Positions 1-9,364 of a stretch of 64,000 nt of DNA are shown here, piece by piece. The translations under genes were made by a program, and so were the position numbers. The notes under the pieces are model-generated. The model did no database searches and had not been told where the DNA came from. It worked only from the letters and a program-made list of their open reading frames with translations. The DNA comes from Tissierella sp. P1 (GTDB taxonomy: Bacteria; Bacillota; Clostridia; Tissierellales; Tissierellaceae), in assembly GCF_002266425.1 (NCBI RefSeq), contig NZ_NPMN01000002.1, positions 124,001 to 188,000 of the forward strand. Reading direction: 5' to 3'. Position 1 is the stretch's first letter, and each line of letters opens with the position of its first letter.

Positions 1-2033
1 ACATTATTTTAAATACTGAGGATCATATTGTAGAGGGAGAGCAGAAAGTTATTTTTACTAATAATTATAATACAGACTTAAATAGTCTAGTGTTTCATCT
101 TTATCCCAATTCTTATGAATCCTATGAGACATTACCAGCTATAGGTGGTATGTATCTAATGGAAGGGGAAGAAATGCCTAAGTTAACCGAGGAACAGAAG
201 GGTAATATTAAGATAAAACAGGTTTATATTAATGATAAAGAAACTAAATATACAGATGAGAATCAAATACTAAAAATAAATATGGAAGAACCATTAAAAA
301 AGGGTGATAAGGTAGAAGTGAAAATTGGATTCACTGTAAAAATTCCCGAGGGACATCATCGCCTACATCATTTAGAAGGAGTTTATTCCTTGACAAATTG
401 GTATCCGATCCTATCTGTCTATAATGACAAGGATAAGAAATGGGATGAAAATCCATTCCATACCATAGGAGAGTCCAACTATAGTGATATTTCAAATTAT
501 GATGTAGAGCTTACTGTACCTAAGAGGATGGTAGCAGCGCCAACAGGAACCATAATAGAGGAGAAAGAAAATGGTGAAAATAAGACTATAGTTATAAGAG
601 CTGAAAAGGTTAGAGATTTTGTTGTTTTTATGAGTGATAAATATAAAGTAGAGACTAAGGAAGTAGATGGAATTAAAGTCAGTAACTACCATATCTTAGA
701 GGAGGGCAAAAAAGATAGTAAGACTGCAGATATATTATTAGATGAAGTAGTTAAGACCGTAAGGTTTATGAATAAAACCATAGGGAAGTACCCTTATGAT
801 GAACTGAGGATAGCAGAAACATATTTAGGTGGGGGAGCTATGGAATACCCTCAAGCAATACAAATGGGAAGATACTGGGATATGGAAGATATTAATATAG
901 AAGAAAGTGCTTCATTTCTAATAGAAGCAGCAGTTCATGAAACTATTCATCAATGGTGGTATGTAGCAGTTGGAAATAATGAATTTGAGGAGCCTTTTTT
1001 AGATGAATCATTAACAGTATTTACTACTGCTTACTACTTTGAAAAAGAATATGGAAAAAATCATCAAAACGGAATTGATTCTGCTATACGAAATTCAATA
1101 TATCCATCAACTTTATTACCGTTAAATAGTAATGTAGACCAGTTTAAGGATTGGGGAGATTATGGAGAAGCTATATATAGAAGGGGACCTGCCTTCTTTG
1201 AATCTCTCAAACAAAAAGTAGGAGAAGAAAAATTTATAAAAATATTAAGGACTTATTATGAAAGAAATGAGTTCAAAAATGCAACCATAGAGGGATTATT
1301 AAATATAATAGAAGAAGTGGCAGGGAAAGATATAAAGATTTCTATGGAGTCTGCAGTAACACAACCCAACTATTATCCGGAGGATATTGAATTAACACAA
1401 GAGGAACGAGATGTTTATTATCTAAATCAGGAGAAGCGTTATTTGAAGGAATCAGAAAAAAGAAATGGATTGATCATAGGCAGTATAGCTCTTAGAGCCT
1501 TAGAAGGGGAAGATGTAATAATAGTAAAACCAGAATATTTAAGTGAAGAAGATCTAACTAAATTCGAGCAGTTTACCCAAATGTTAATAAAGGATGGCAC
1601 AGGTAGATTTGACTTACAAATGAAGGTTAAAGAAGAAAAAGATATAACTGAAACAGATAAAAAGGGTAATTTAATTTTAATTGGATATCCAAATAAGCAT
1701 AGTGTGATTAAAGAAATGAGCTCTGAATTACCTATAAAGTTAGATGGAGAAACCATTGATATAGAAGGGATATCCATTAAAAATGAAAATATTACAGGAA
1801 CTTTTATAGCTGAAAATCCTAACAATCGAGAAAAATTAGTACAGGTAATATTCTTGTATGAGAATACTGCTGTAGAAAAAAATAATATAAATAATGGGAT
1901 AGAAGTAAGAGAAGGTTATATTATATACGATATTTCAATTTATAAATATAATCCAATGTACAGCCATGATAAGCAGTTTATAATAGATACAAAAGATATA
2001 GAGATCCAAGGAAAATATAAATCAAGTAAATAA
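1..2033 (+). CDS. M1 family metallopeptidase, 5' end outside window
   Basis: Zinc aminopeptidase-like protein of the M1 (gluzincin) family. The frame is open from base 3, upstream of the first in-frame GTG at 90, so the N-terminus lies outside the window and about 676 residues are visible. An HETIH zinc motif (near nt 935) is followed after 18 residues by the third ligand in FLDES, and the substrate-binding GGGAMEYPQ stretch (GAMEN-like) comes about 35 residues before HETIH. Residues after the catalytic domain form an ill-conserved C-terminal region without recognisable motifs. A tyrosine in the GDYGEAIYRRG region fits the family's transition-state Tyr. Family is certain; substrate is unknown. 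The gene ends at a hairpin shared with the convergent met operon. Confidence 0.85.
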   Translation, partial: IILNTEDHIVEGEQKVIFTNNYNTDLNSLVFHLYPNSYESYETLPAIGGMYLMEGEEMPKLTEEQKGNIKIKQVYINDKETKYTDENQILKINMEEPLKKGDKVEVKIGFTVKIPEGHHRLHHLEGVYSLTNWYPILSVYNDKDKKWDENPFHTIGESNYSDISNYDVELTVPKRMVAAPTGTIIEEKENGENKTIVIRAEKVRDFVVFMSDKYKVETKEVDGIKVSNYHILEEGKKDSKTADILLDEVVKTVRFMNKTIGKYPYDELRIAETYLGGGAMEYPQAIQMGRYWDMEDINIEESASFLIEAAVHETIHQWWYVAVGNNEFEEPFLDESLTVFTTAYYFEKEYGKNHQNGIDSAIRNSIYPSTLLPLNSNVDQFKDWGDYGEAIYRRGPAFFESLKQKVGEEKFIKILRTYYERNEFKNATIEGLLNIIEEVAGKDIKISMESAVTQPNYYPEDIELTQEERDVYYLNQEKRYLKESEKRNGLIIGSIALRALEGEDVIIVKPEYLSEEDLTKFEQFTQMLIKDGTGRFDLQMKVKEEKDITETDKKGNLILIGYPNKHSVIKEMSSELPIKLDGETIDIEGISIKNENITGTFIAENPNNREKLVQVIFLYENTAVEKNNINNGIEVREGYIIYDISIYKYNPMYSHDKQFIIDTKDIEIQGKYKSSK

Positions 2034-2054
2034 TTTCTATAATACAAATTTATT

Positions 2055-2083
2055 AATAGAGGCAAGTTTACCTTGCCTCTATT
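2055..2083. terminator. bidirectional intrinsic terminator
   Basis: A perfect 12-bp stem (2055-2066 with 2072-2083) with a 5-nt loop lies between the convergent M1 peptidase and metQ. A/T-rich flanks on both sides let it serve either strand. Confidence 0.8.
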
Positions 2084-2086
2084 TCT

Positions 2087-2892
2087 TTAAAATGCTGGAA
2101 CTACAGCACCATCATAATTTTCTTCTATATATTTTTTTACCTTTTCAGACTGTAATGCTTTCAATAATTTAACGAATTTATCTTGTGTTTCTTCTCCAGT
2201 TCTTACGGCTATAAGATTAGCATAAGGTGATTCTCCGCCTTCAATCAAAAGACCATCTTTTACAGGATTAAGTCCTCCCTCAAGGCATAGTTACCGTTAA
2301 TTATAGCGCCATCAACATCATCTAAAGTTGTTGGAAGGAAAGCAGCTTCAAGAGCCTTAAATTTAATGTTTTTAGGATTATCTACTATATCAGTCTTTTC
2401 GTTAGCTGCATATCCAACATCATCTTTTAGTTTGATTAATCCATTAGCTTCGAGTAAAAGTAAAGCTCTACCACCATTTACTGTATCATTTGGTATAGCT
2501 ATTACAGCACCATCTGGTATTTCATCTATAGATTTATATTTAGAAGAGTATAATGCCATTGGCTCTACATGAATTTTTCCTAAAGAGACTAAGTCTAAGT
2601 TTTGTTTTGCTTTAAAATCATTGAAATAAGGTTCATGCTGAAAGAAATTAGCATCTATATCTCCATCATTAAGAGATAGGTTTGGCGTTACATAGTCTGC
2701 TGCGAATTCAATTATTTCAATTTCAATTCCTTCTTTTTTCAGATCATCTACAACTAAACTAACTAATTTAGCATGTGGATCTGGAGATACACCTATTTTA
2801 ATTTTGTTCGTTTCGGAAGGCTTAGAGCTACAGCCTGCTAAAACTGATAATGATAATACGACAATTAATACAAGTGATAATAATTTTTTCAA
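2087..2892 (-). pseudogene. metQ: methionine ABC transporter substrate-binding lipoprotein MetQ, frameshifted
   Basis: NlpA/MetQ family lipoprotein that captures methionine outside the membrane for the MetNI importer. It has a signal peptide with lipobox LAGC, then the IKIGVSPDPHAKLV core. The open frame stops early at 2260 after GNYALR, but the expected C-terminus (PVKDGLLIEGGESPYANL to YDGAVVPAF, stop at 2087-2089) continues in another frame. One missing base near 2281/2282 explains this. The repaired protein would be about 268 aa, the normal length for the family. Last gene of metN-metI-metQ, read from the SAM-I riboswitch upstream. Either a real lesion or a sequence error; the intact downstream codons favour error or a very recent mutation. 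Confidence 0.85.
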
Positions 2893-2911
2893 TTTAATTC
2901 CCCCATTTATT

Positions 2912-3556
2912 TTATTTATTTTTATTTATTTTTAAAGAAATATAGTTACCTAAAAGTTGTACTCCTTGAACTAAAATTATAATGACTACAAGGGCTACAA
3001 ACATTACATCTTTTTGCCATTTATATAGTCCAAAACGAATAGCTAGATCACCTAATCCACCACCTCCTATAGCACCTGCCATGGCCGAATATCCAATTAG
3101 ATTTATTATAGTTAAGGTTACTCCAGACACTATAGAAGGAAGTGACTCTGGAATAAGAACCCTTCCAACAATTTGTTGAACTGTAGCCCCCATAGCGAGA
3201 CTAGATTCAATTACGCCCCTGTCGATTTCCTTTAAACTCCCTTCCATAACTCTAGCTACGAAAGGAGCTGCAGCTAAGGACAAAGGTACTATAGCTGCTG
3301 TTGTACCTATTTTTGTACCTACTATAAGCTTTGAGATAGGAAATGCTAAAATCATTAAGATAATAAAGGGGATAGATCTCATTACATTTATAATACTTCC
3401 TAAAATCTTGTTAAATGTAGGTTTTTCCCATATATTGTCTTTTTCAGTAATTACCAATAGAATTCCTAGTGGAAATCCTAGCAATAATGAAAATACTGTT
3501 GAGAAAAATACCATATATAGAGTTTCTAATAAAGAAGGTATAACTAACTCAGCCAT
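2912..3556 (-). CDS. metI: methionine ABC transporter permease MetI
   Basis: Membrane subunit (214 aa) of the D-/L-methionine importer. It has about five hydrophobic helices and a BPD_transp_1 domain. The EAA-type loop that contacts the ATPase is seen around ESSLAMGATVQQIVGRVLIPES. ATG at 3556 overlaps the metN stop (TAATG), with an AGGTG ribosome site in the metN end, so the two are translationally coupled. It sits between metN and metQ. Confidence 0.93.
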   Translation of the reverse strand: MAELVIPSLLETLYMVFFSTVFSLLLGFPLGILLVITEKDNIWEKPTFNKILGSIINVMRSIPFIILMILAFPISKLIVGTKIGTTAAIVPLSLAAAPFVARVMEGSLKEIDRGVIESSLAMGATVQQIVGRVLIPESLPSIVSGVTLTIINLIGYSAMAGAIGGGGLGDLAIRFGLYKWQKDVMFVALVVIIILVQGVQLLGNYISLKINKNK

Positions 3557-4560
3557 TATATCACCTCCACGTGAACATCTTCATTCTCTAAAAATGAAAG
3601 AGCTTTATCTATTTCTTCATCTTCTCCAATTAATTCTAATATTAGATGGCCTACACTAGTGGATTGCAATTTGTTGATATTTCCTGATAATATATTCACA
3701 TCAATATTAAAATTTCTTATTACTTTAGATACAATTGGTTTTTTAGCACTATCTCCTAAAAAACTTAATCTAATAAGCTTTCCCTTAAAATCATTTGGAT
3801 TTATAATTTCTTCTTCTATATTTCCTTGTAAAGAACTGATGAAGGCTTGGGCAATCTTTGTCTTAGGTTCTCTAAAGAGATTTTCTACAGTATTTTCTTC
3901 TACAACTTGTCCATCTTCCATAATAGCAACTCTATCGCATATTTCCTTTACTACTTCCATCTGATGGGTTATCATCACTATGGTTATATTTAACTCATCT
4001 CTTATTTTTTTTAGTAATTCTAATATAGACTTTGTAGTCTTCGGGTCCAATGCAGAGGTTCCCTCATCACTAAGAAGTATTTTAGGATTATTAGCAATAG
4101 CCCTTGCGATAGCTACTCTTTGTTTTTGGCCTCCGCTTAGTTGACTAGGATAGCTGTTTTTTTTATCTTTTAAATCTACATATTCTAAAAGCTCATTAAC
4201 TCTATTATGAATTTTTTCAGCATCCATTTTTTCTAATTGCAGTGGAAAGGCTATATTTTCATAAACAGTTTTTTGGGATAATAGATTAAAATGTTGAAAT
4301 ATCATACCTATTTCTTTTCGCTCTTTTCTTAAGCTTTCCTTGTCAAGTGCTGTTAAATCTATTCCATCAATAAATATTTTTCCTTTTGTTGGTTCCTCAA
4401 GTCTATTTAAACATCTGATTAAAGTGGATTTTCCAGCGCCACTTAATCCAATAATCCCAAAAATCTCTCCTTTCTTTATATTCAGGTTTACATTGTTTAC
4501 TGCTGTTAATTTCTCTTTGTCACTAAAAAATATTTTAGATAAATTATCGATTTTAATCAT
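3556..4560 (-). CDS. metN: methionine ABC transporter ATP-binding protein MetN
   Basis: ATPase of the methionine importer, 334 aa. It has Walker A GLSGAGKST, Q-loop IFQHFNLL, signature LSGGQKQR, Walker B ILLSDEGTSALDP, H-loop MITHQ, and a C-terminal NIL (ACT-like) domain from about residue 260. In known MetN proteins that domain binds methionine and inhibits transport. First gene of the operon, with a SAM-I riboswitch in its 5' leader, so it should be switched off when S-adenosylmethionine is plentiful. The ribosome site AAGGGGTG lies about 10 nt before the ATG. Confidence 0.95.
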   Translation of the reverse strand: MIKIDNLSKIFFSDKEKLTAVNNVNLNIKKGEIFGIIGLSGAGKSTLIRCLNRLEEPTKGKIFIDGIDLTALDKESLRKERKEIGMIFQHFNLLSQKTVYENIAFPLQLEKMDAEKIHNRVNELLEYVDLKDKKNSYPSQLSGGQKQRVAIARAIANNPKILLSDEGTSALDPKTTKSILELLKKIRDELNITIVMITHQMEVVKEICDRVAIMEDGQVVEENTVENLFREPKTKIAQAFISSLQGNIEEEIINPNDFKGKLIRLSFLGDSAKKPIVSKVIRNFNIDVNILSGNINKLQSTSVGHLILELIGEDEEIDKALSFLENEDVHVEVI

Positions 4561-4593
4561 TTAATATATTCACCCCTTAAATTACTAAAACAA

Positions 4594-4646
4594 AAACCTC
4601 TTTTTAAAGAGGCTTAAATAAAAAAACCTCTTCAGAAGAAAGAGGT
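4594..4646 (-). terminator. expression platform of SAM riboswitch (terminator plus second hairpin)
   Basis: Read on the minus strand, a stem ACCTCTT/AAGAGGT (4640-4646 with 4626-4632) is followed by a T-run: the intrinsic terminator that forms when SAM is bound. A second GCCTCTTT hairpin (about 4600-4613), also followed by T's, lies between it and metN and repeats the same CCTCTT sequence. It could be a second terminator or an alternative pairing partner. Confidence 0.75.
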
Positions 4647-4656
4647 CTACATTCCT

Positions 4657-4756
4657 CTCTCATCTTTCGGTACAAATACCGTTGGATTTAGCACCTTGTA
4701 ATAATACAGGTTGCCGGGCTTCATAGGGCCATTCCCTCCGCCACTCTCGATAAGAG
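4657..4756 (-). ncRNA. SAM-I (S-box) riboswitch aptamer
   Basis: The minus strand reads through the S-box landmarks in order: P1 5' arm CTCTTATC, GAGAGTGGCGGAGGGA, TGGCCCTATGAAGCCCGGCAA, AAGGTGCTAAATCC, then GATGAGAG closing P1 (4657-4664). This is the established SAM-binding transcription-termination riboswitch of Firmicutes sulfur and methionine genes. Placement ahead of metNIQ fits control of methionine uptake. Confidence 0.95.
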
Positions 4757-4781
4757 TTATATTCAGTTGATTTTAAAGTTC

Positions 4782-4810
4782 ATTTTAATACTATTTTTTA
4801 ATTTTGTCAA
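4782..4810 (-). promoter_or_regulatory. sigma-A-type promoter of met operon
   Basis: On the minus strand, -35 TTGACA (4805-4810), 17-bp spacer, -10 TAAAAT (4782-4787). It would start transcription just before the riboswitch. Confidence 0.8.
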
Positions 4811-4845
4811 CTATAAATTTAAAAAAATTTTACTTTTGCCTTTTT

Positions 4846-5052
4846 TTATAATTCATCGTACCATTCTAAATCATCAAAATTAGTAAAAAAGGATTGTGGA
4901 TATAAAAATATATCATTGGAAAAGCCTACATAAGCATCTGGTCTTCTAGAATCCAAATTTTCATAGCTTGTAAAATCTGTGTTTTGAAGATTTTCACTTT
5001 GGTAATATATGTCGAATTCAGGATTGTTTTTTATACTAGGGATTCTTTCCAT
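4846..5052 (-). CDS. small acidic hypothetical protein
   Basis: A 68-aa protein rich in Asp, Glu, Tyr, Phe and Asn, without hydrophobic segments or recognised motifs. A strong AGGAGGTG ribosome site lies 5 nt before the ATG, which supports a real gene. It sits next to, and divergent from, two coat-protein genes, so a sporulation role is possible, but nothing in the sequence proves this. Confidence 0.55.
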   Translation of the reverse strand: MERIPSIKNNPEFDIYYQSENLQNTDFTSYENLDSRRPDAYVGFSNDIFLYPQSFFTNFDDLEWYDEL

Positions 5053-5176
5053 TTTTACACCTCCTGAATTTAGTTTTTCCTATTTATTTAATTATATTTA
5101 AGAATCTTTTGGAAGAATAAAAAAAATATTTTAACAAACAATAAAGGAGAACAAAAAAATTGAAAGGAGTGTATTT

Positions 5177-5383
5177 ATGGCACTTAAAAATACTGTAAAT
5201 TTAAATAGTGTAACTCAACAAGAACTTAACTGTGTAAAGGAAATTGCTGGTGGTCATTTAACTATGAGCAGTAAGTTTGGAACTTATGCAAATCAAGTTC
5301 AAGATCCACAATTAAAGCAAATGCTTCAGCAAGCAAGTACAGACGCAAAAACTACTGCTACTAACCTAATTAATTCATTATAA
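5177..5383 (+). CDS. small coat-associated protein (CotF-like family)
   Basis: A 68-aa helical protein rich in Gln, Asn and Ala (ELNCVKEIAGGHLTMSSKF; QVQDPQLKQMLQQA). The pattern matches the small partner usually encoded directly before CotF-type spore coat proteins in Clostridia. AAGGAG ribosome site 8 nt before the ATG. The downstream cotF-like gene starts 15 nt after its stop, so the two are probably cotranscribed. Confidence 0.65.
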   Translation: MALKNTVNLNSVTQQELNCVKEIAGGHLTMSSKFGTYANQVQDPQLKQMLQQASTDAKTTATNLINSL

Positions 5384-5398
5384 GAGGAGGGAAAATAA

Positions 5399-5692
5399 AT
5401 GATGCAAGAAAGAGATATTGTAAATGATATTTTAGCAGGGGCTAAAGCCAGTATAAATACTTATACAACGGCTATAATGGAATGTTCAAATCAACAATTA
5501 AGATCAACCCTACAAACATTAAGAAATGAAGCAGAACAAATGCAATACCAATTATACCAAATAGCCGAGCAAAAAGGATATTATAAGCCAGCGCCGCCAG
5601 CTAATAAAAATGACGTAAATCAAATAAAGAACACATTAACATCAGCTGCTAATAGTACAACTACAACAAATACAAATCAGCAAATGCAATAG
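5399..5692 (+). CDS. spore coat protein, CotF family
   Basis: 97-aa protein with the CotF family layout: an N-terminal MQERDIVNDIL segment, a helical hairpin with QQLRSTLQTLRNEAEQMQYQ, and the family-typical AEQKGYYKPA end of the core, then a Gln/Thr/Asn tail. CotF proteins are assembled into the spore coat. AGGAGG ribosome site 8 nt before the ATG; a second ATG at 5402 is also possible. A strong terminator follows. Family assignment is good; the exact coat layer is unknown. Confidence 0.8.
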   Translation: MMQERDIVNDILAGAKASINTYTTAIMECSNQQLRSTLQTLRNEAEQMQYQLYQIAEQKGYYKPAPPANKNDVNQIKNTLTSAANSTTTTNTNQQMQ

Positions 5693-5697
5693 TAAGT

Positions 5698-5732
5698 ATT
5701 GAGAACTCCAAATTGAGGAGTTCTCAATTTTT
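5698..5732 (+). terminator. intrinsic terminator after coat genes
   Basis: 12-bp perfect stem (5698-5709 with 5717-5728), 7-nt loop, then a T-run. Confidence 0.85.
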
Positions 5733-5769
5733 AAATAAAAATTTTTAATTACAACTAGGACAAAATTTA

Positions 5770-5798
5770 TAGACATTTTATTTTTAATATGCTATTAT
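5770..5798 (+). promoter_or_regulatory. pyr operon promoter
   Basis: -35 TAGACA (5770-5775), 17-bp spacer, -10 TATTAT (5793-5798). It sits about 30 bp before the PyrR-type RNA element. Confidence 0.7.
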
Positions 5799-5822
5799 AT
5801 TATAGATATAAATACCTTTAAT

Positions 5823-5901
5823 CTAATCCAGAGAGGTTAGGAAGGAGAGCGTAGATAAATATTTATGGTATACTTGTGCCTTCCTATTTGGAAGGTTTTT
5901 T
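5823..5901 (+). promoter_or_regulatory. PyrR-type transcription attenuator
   Basis: The leader contains AATCCAGAGAGGTT (from 5825), matching the conserved loop bound by PyrR-UMP, inside a CTAA/TTAG stem. Further down, CCTTCC-TATTT-GGAAGG followed by six T's (5879-5901) is an intrinsic terminator. TTAGGAAGG (5837-5845) can pair with CCTTCCTA (5879-5886) as antiterminator, and its 5' part overlaps the PyrR-bound stem. This is the classic logic of UMP-dependent attenuation. pyrR itself is not in the window. Confidence 0.88.
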
Positions 5902-5948
5902 CGAACGCTAATCCTTTAAAAGGCTACTAAGTTAAAGGAGGAATTAAA

Positions 5949-6872
5949 ATGTTAAAAGGAAGACATCTAATTGATCCACAGGATTTTACTGTGGAAGAGC
6001 TAGAAGAGATATTTCAATTAGCAGAAGAAATTATTGAGAAACCAGAAGACTTTACCCATATTTGTGATGGAAAAGTTTTAGGGACATTATTTTTCGAACC
6101 TAGTACTAGAACTAGGTTAAGTTTTGAAGCTGCAATGCTTAGGCTAGGAGGAAAAATAGTAGGTTTTTCAGAGCCAGGTTCAAGCTCTGTAACTAAAGGA
6201 GAGAATTTACCTGATACCATAAGAACGGTTGCAGCGTACACAGATATTATTGCTATGCGTCACCCAAAGGAAGGGGCACCAAAATACGGTTCACAGTTTT
6301 GTGATATTCCTCTAATAAATGCAGGTGATGGCGGCCACCAGCACCCAACTCAAACACTTACAGACCTTTTGACTATTAGAGTTGCAAAAGGTAACTTTTC
6401 TAATTTAACCATAGGACTATGTGGAGATCTTAAATTTGGTCGTACAGTTCATTCTCTAATAAAAGCAATGTCAAGATATGATAATATTAGATTTATATTG
6501 ATATCCCCTAATGAATTACAAACTCCTGAATATATTAAGACTGAGATTCTAGATAAAAAGGCTCTAGATTATTTAGAGGTAGAAAGACTTGAAGAAGTTA
6601 TTGATCAGTTGGATATACTATATATGACTAGAGTACAAAAAGAACGTTTCTTCAATGAGGCTGATTATATAAGGCTAAAAGACAGCTATATATTGGATAA
6701 TGTCAAGTTAAAATCAGCTAAGTCAAATTTAACAATTCTTCATCCTCTTCCAAGAGTAAATGAAATAAGCATGGAAGTAGATAATGACCCTAGAGCTTGG
6801 TATTTTAGACAAGCAAAATATGGAATGTTTGTTAGAATGGCTTTAATTGCTAAATTATTGGGGGTGAAATAA
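5949..6872 (+). CDS. pyrB: aspartate carbamoyltransferase catalytic subunit
   Basis: Makes N-carbamoyl-L-aspartate from carbamoyl phosphate and aspartate, the committed pyrimidine step. 307 aa, normal length. Carbamoyl-phosphate motif [13 protein letters not shown] near residue 50 and the [12 protein letters not shown] signature near 135 are intact; HPLPRVNEI near the C-terminus is the aspartate-side loop. An AAAGGAGG ribosome site precedes the ATG. Overlaps pyrI by one base (TAATG), which should keep catalytic and regulatory chains balanced. Confidence 0.97.
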   Translation: MLKGRHLIDPQDFTVEELEEIFQLAEEIIEKPEDFTHICDGKVLGTLFFEPSTRTRLSFEAAMLRLGGKIVGFSEPGSSSVTKGENLPDTIRTVAAYTDIIAMRHPKEGAPKYGSQFCDIPLINAGDGGHQHPTQTLTDLLTIRVAKGNFSNLTIGLCGDLKFGRTVHSLIKAMSRYDNIRFILISPNELQTPEYIKTEILDKKALDYLEVERLEEVIDQLDILYMTRVQKERFFNEADYIRLKDSYILDNVKLKSAKSNLTILHPLPRVNEISMEVDNDPRAWYFRQAKYGMFVRMALIAKLLGVK

Positions 6873-7300
6873 TGTTAAATATTAATAGTATTACAAAAGG
6901 CATTGTTATAGATCATATTAAGCCAGGATATGGATTTTTTATATTTAAACATTTAAAACTAGATGAGGCTGATTTTACTGTGGCTCTTATAATGAATGCT
7001 GCTAGTAAGAAGCATGGACGTAAAGATATGATTAAAATTGAAAATGTTATAGATATAGATTTAGCAATGCTAGGATTTATTGATCCAAATATTACAGTAA
7101 ACATTATTGAAAATGAAAGAATTACAGAAAAAATCAATTTATCATTGCCAGATAGAGTAGAAGGAATTATTGAATGCAAGAACCCTAGATGTATAACCTC
7201 TAATGAAAGAGGAATAGTTCATAGATTTGTTTTAATCGATGAAGATAAGGGAAGATATAAATGTCAATATTGTGACCAGATATATTCTTGGGAGGGATAG
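6872..7300 (+). CDS. pyrI: aspartate carbamoyltransferase regulatory subunit
   Basis: 142-aa nucleotide-binding and zinc subunit of ATCase. The N-terminal allosteric domain contains [10 protein letters not shown]; the C-terminal zinc domain shows four cysteines in CKNPRC and CQYC. Its presence makes this a B/I-type (allosteric) ATCase, common in Clostridia but absent in Bacillus subtilis. The ATG overlaps the pyrB stop. Confidence 0.95.
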   Translation: MLNINSITKGIVIDHIKPGYGFFIFKHLKLDEADFTVALIMNAASKKHGRKDMIKIENVIDIDLAMLGFIDPNITVNIIENERITEKINLSLPDRVEGIIECKNPRCITSNERGIVHRFVLIDEDKGRYKCQYCDQIYSWEG

Positions 7301-7301
7301 A

Positions 7302-8489
7302 GTGGATATTCTAATAAAAGGAGCAAGAATAGTAGATGAGTCCAAAGATTTTCTTGGAGATTTATATATTAAAGATGGAATAATGGAAGATTTTGGTGTA
7401 AATTTAGATTATAATTGTACAGAAATAGATGGAGAAGGCTTAGTTCTTATGCCTTCCTTCATCGATCTACATGTTCATTTTAGGGACCCAGGATTTACTT
7501 ATAAAGAGGACTTATTGACTGGAGGACTGGCAGCATTAAAGGGTGGATATACATTAGTCAACCTAATGGGAAATACTAATCCAATTTGCTCTTCAATGGA
7601 GACAGTAGAATATGTATTGAATAGAGCAAAGGGACTGGATTTGGTGGATGTTCATCAAACTGTTTCAATCACAAAGGACTTTGATGGACATACTCTTGAA
7701 CATTTGGATAGATTAGATAATAGAGTAAAATTTATTTCTGATGATGGCAAAGGAATAAAATCGAATATCGCTATGTATAAGGCTATGACTAAGGCTAAGG
7801 AAAAAGAACTAACTATCATGACCCATGCAGAAGATGATAATTTAACTCCAATTGACTATAGAATATCGGAAAATATTATTACAATAAGAGATATTTATTT
7901 ATCAAAGGCAACTGGGGCAAGATTACATTTATGCCATGTAAGTACGAGAGAGGCCATTGAGGAAGTAAGAAAAGCAAAAGCAGAAGGAGTTAATGTTACA
8001 TGTGAAGTAACACCACATCATATAGCACTTTGGGATAATGATTTTAAGGTTAATCCTCCTATAAGGACAAAGGAAGATGTAGAATCACTTATTCAAGGGA
8101 TAATAGATAGCACTGTAGATACTATAGCTACAGATCATGCACCACATACCAAAGAAGATAAAGAAAAAGGAGTTCCGGGACTATCTGGAATAGAAACGGC
8201 TTTTCCTGTTTCTTATACGACTTTAGTTAGGTCCAGTAAAATAGATTTAATGAAATTGTCTAAAATAATGTCAGGAAATGCAGGAAGAATAATGGGGGTC
8301 AGAAAAGGTAAAATAGAAAAAGGCTATGATGGAGATATAGTTTTATTGGATTTAAATAAAGAAATTATAATAGATGGAGAAAAATTTATATCTAAGGGAA
8401 AGAATACTCCATTTAACGGAATGAAGTTTTACGGACAGGTAATCATGACATTAAAAAATGGAGAGGTTAAATATATAAATAAGGATTAA
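7302..8489 (+). CDS. pyrC: dihydroorotase (class I)
   Basis: Zinc amidohydrolase that closes carbamoyl-aspartate to dihydroorotate. 395 aa from the GTG at 7302, chosen because GGAGGG lies directly upstream and [11 protein letters not shown] is the usual N-terminus. A longer in-frame start at 7239 would overlap pyrI by about 60 nt. Motifs: HVHFRDPG (metal ligands and Arg), DDGKG, HAEDD, CHVST, and ATDHAPH with the catalytic Asp. Fourth step of pathway order is covered by pyrK/pyrD downstream. Confidence 0.95.
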   Translation: MDILIKGARIVDESKDFLGDLYIKDGIMEDFGVNLDYNCTEIDGEGLVLMPSFIDLHVHFRDPGFTYKEDLLTGGLAALKGGYTLVNLMGNTNPICSSMETVEYVLNRAKGLDLVDVHQTVSITKDFDGHTLEHLDRLDNRVKFISDDGKGIKSNIAMYKAMTKAKEKELTIMTHAEDDNLTPIDYRISENIITIRDIYLSKATGARLHLCHVSTREAIEEVRKAKAEGVNVTCEVTPHHIALWDNDFKVNPPIRTKEDVESLIQGIIDSTVDTIATDHAPHTKEDKEKGVPGLSGIETAFPVSYTTLVRSSKIDLMKLSKIMSGNAGRIMGVRKGKIEKGYDGDIVLLDLNKEIIIDGEKFISKGKNTPFNGMKFYGQVIMTLKNGEVKYINKD

Positions 8490-8506
8490 AAATTTGGGGT
8501 GAGAAT

Positions 8507-9364
8507 GTGATAATTGATAGATTATATGATGAGGTAGAGAAAAAAGGAAATGTTTGTGTTGGATTAGATACTAGTCTAGACTATATTCCTGAAAAAATAA
8601 AGAAGAAGTACAAAGATATAGACGAGGTTATTTTTCAATTCAATAAGAAAATAATTGATTGTACAGAGGATATAACTGCAATTTATAAGCTGCAAATTGC
8701 ATATTATGAAGCCTATGGAATTCGTGGCCTATTTGGCTATATGAAAACCTTAGAATATCTAAGGGGCATCAATGCACTATCCATAGGAGATGTAAAGCGT
8801 GGAGACATTGCTTCTACAGCAGATATGTACGCTAAAGCACATTTTGAGGGCGATTTTGAAACTGATTTTATTACCCTTAATCCATATATGGGCTTTGACA
8901 GCATTACACCATATTTTAAATATCTAGACAAAGGCAATAAGGGGATATTTGTACTTCTTAGAACTTCTAATCCGGGTGCAAAGGATATAGAGTATCTAGA
9001 TGTAGGAGGCAAGAATCTCTATTATCATGTAGGTGACAAGCTAGAGGAAATGGGAAAAAAATATATTGGTAAATCTGGATATAGCTTAATTGGAGCTGTA
9101 GTCGGTGGTACTCATACAGATGAAGCAATTGAAATTAGAAAAAGATATAAAGACATGTACTTTCTAATACCTGGATATGGAGCCCAAGGAGCTGGAGGTA
9201 AGGATGTAAGTCTCTATCTTAATGAAGGAAATGGGGGAGTTGTAAACTCATCAAGAGGTATAATTACAGCTTATAAGAACTATGAAGATGGAATTAAAAA
9301 CTTCGAAAAATATACTAGAGAAGCAGTGCTTTCCATGAGGGAGGATATTGGCTATGGCAGATAG
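8507..9364 (+). CDS. pyrF: orotidine 5'-phosphate decarboxylase
   Basis: Converts OMP to UMP. 285 aa, the longer type-2 form found in many Clostridia. [12 protein letters not shown] at the N-terminus is the conserved start of the barrel, and the active-site lysine-aspartate array lies around [17 protein letters not shown] start at 8507 follows GGGGTG. The 3' end overlaps pyrK. Confidence 0.93.
   Translation: MIIDRLYDEVEKKGNVCVGLDTSLDYIPEKIKKKYKDIDEVIFQFNKKIIDCTEDITAIYKLQIAYYEAYGIRGLFGYMKTLEYLRGINALSIGDVKRGDIASTADMYAKAHFEGDFETDFITLNPYMGFDSITPYFKYLDKGNKGIFVLLRTSNPGAKDIEYLDVGGKNLYYHVGDKLEEMGKKYIGKSGYSLIGAVVGGTHTDEAIEIRKRYKDMYFLIPGYGAQGAGGKDVSLYLNEGNGGVVNSSRGIITAYKNYEDGIKNFEKYTREAVLSMREDIGYGR

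Noticed and set aside
1439-1825. Antisense 128-codon ORF in the M1 peptidase
   Set aside because: Shadow frame; hydrophobic bias comes from Glu/Lys-rich sense codons.
7239-7301. Longer pyrC start
   Set aside because: It would overlap the zinc-finger end of pyrI; GTG 7302 has a ribosome site and the family's usual N-terminus.
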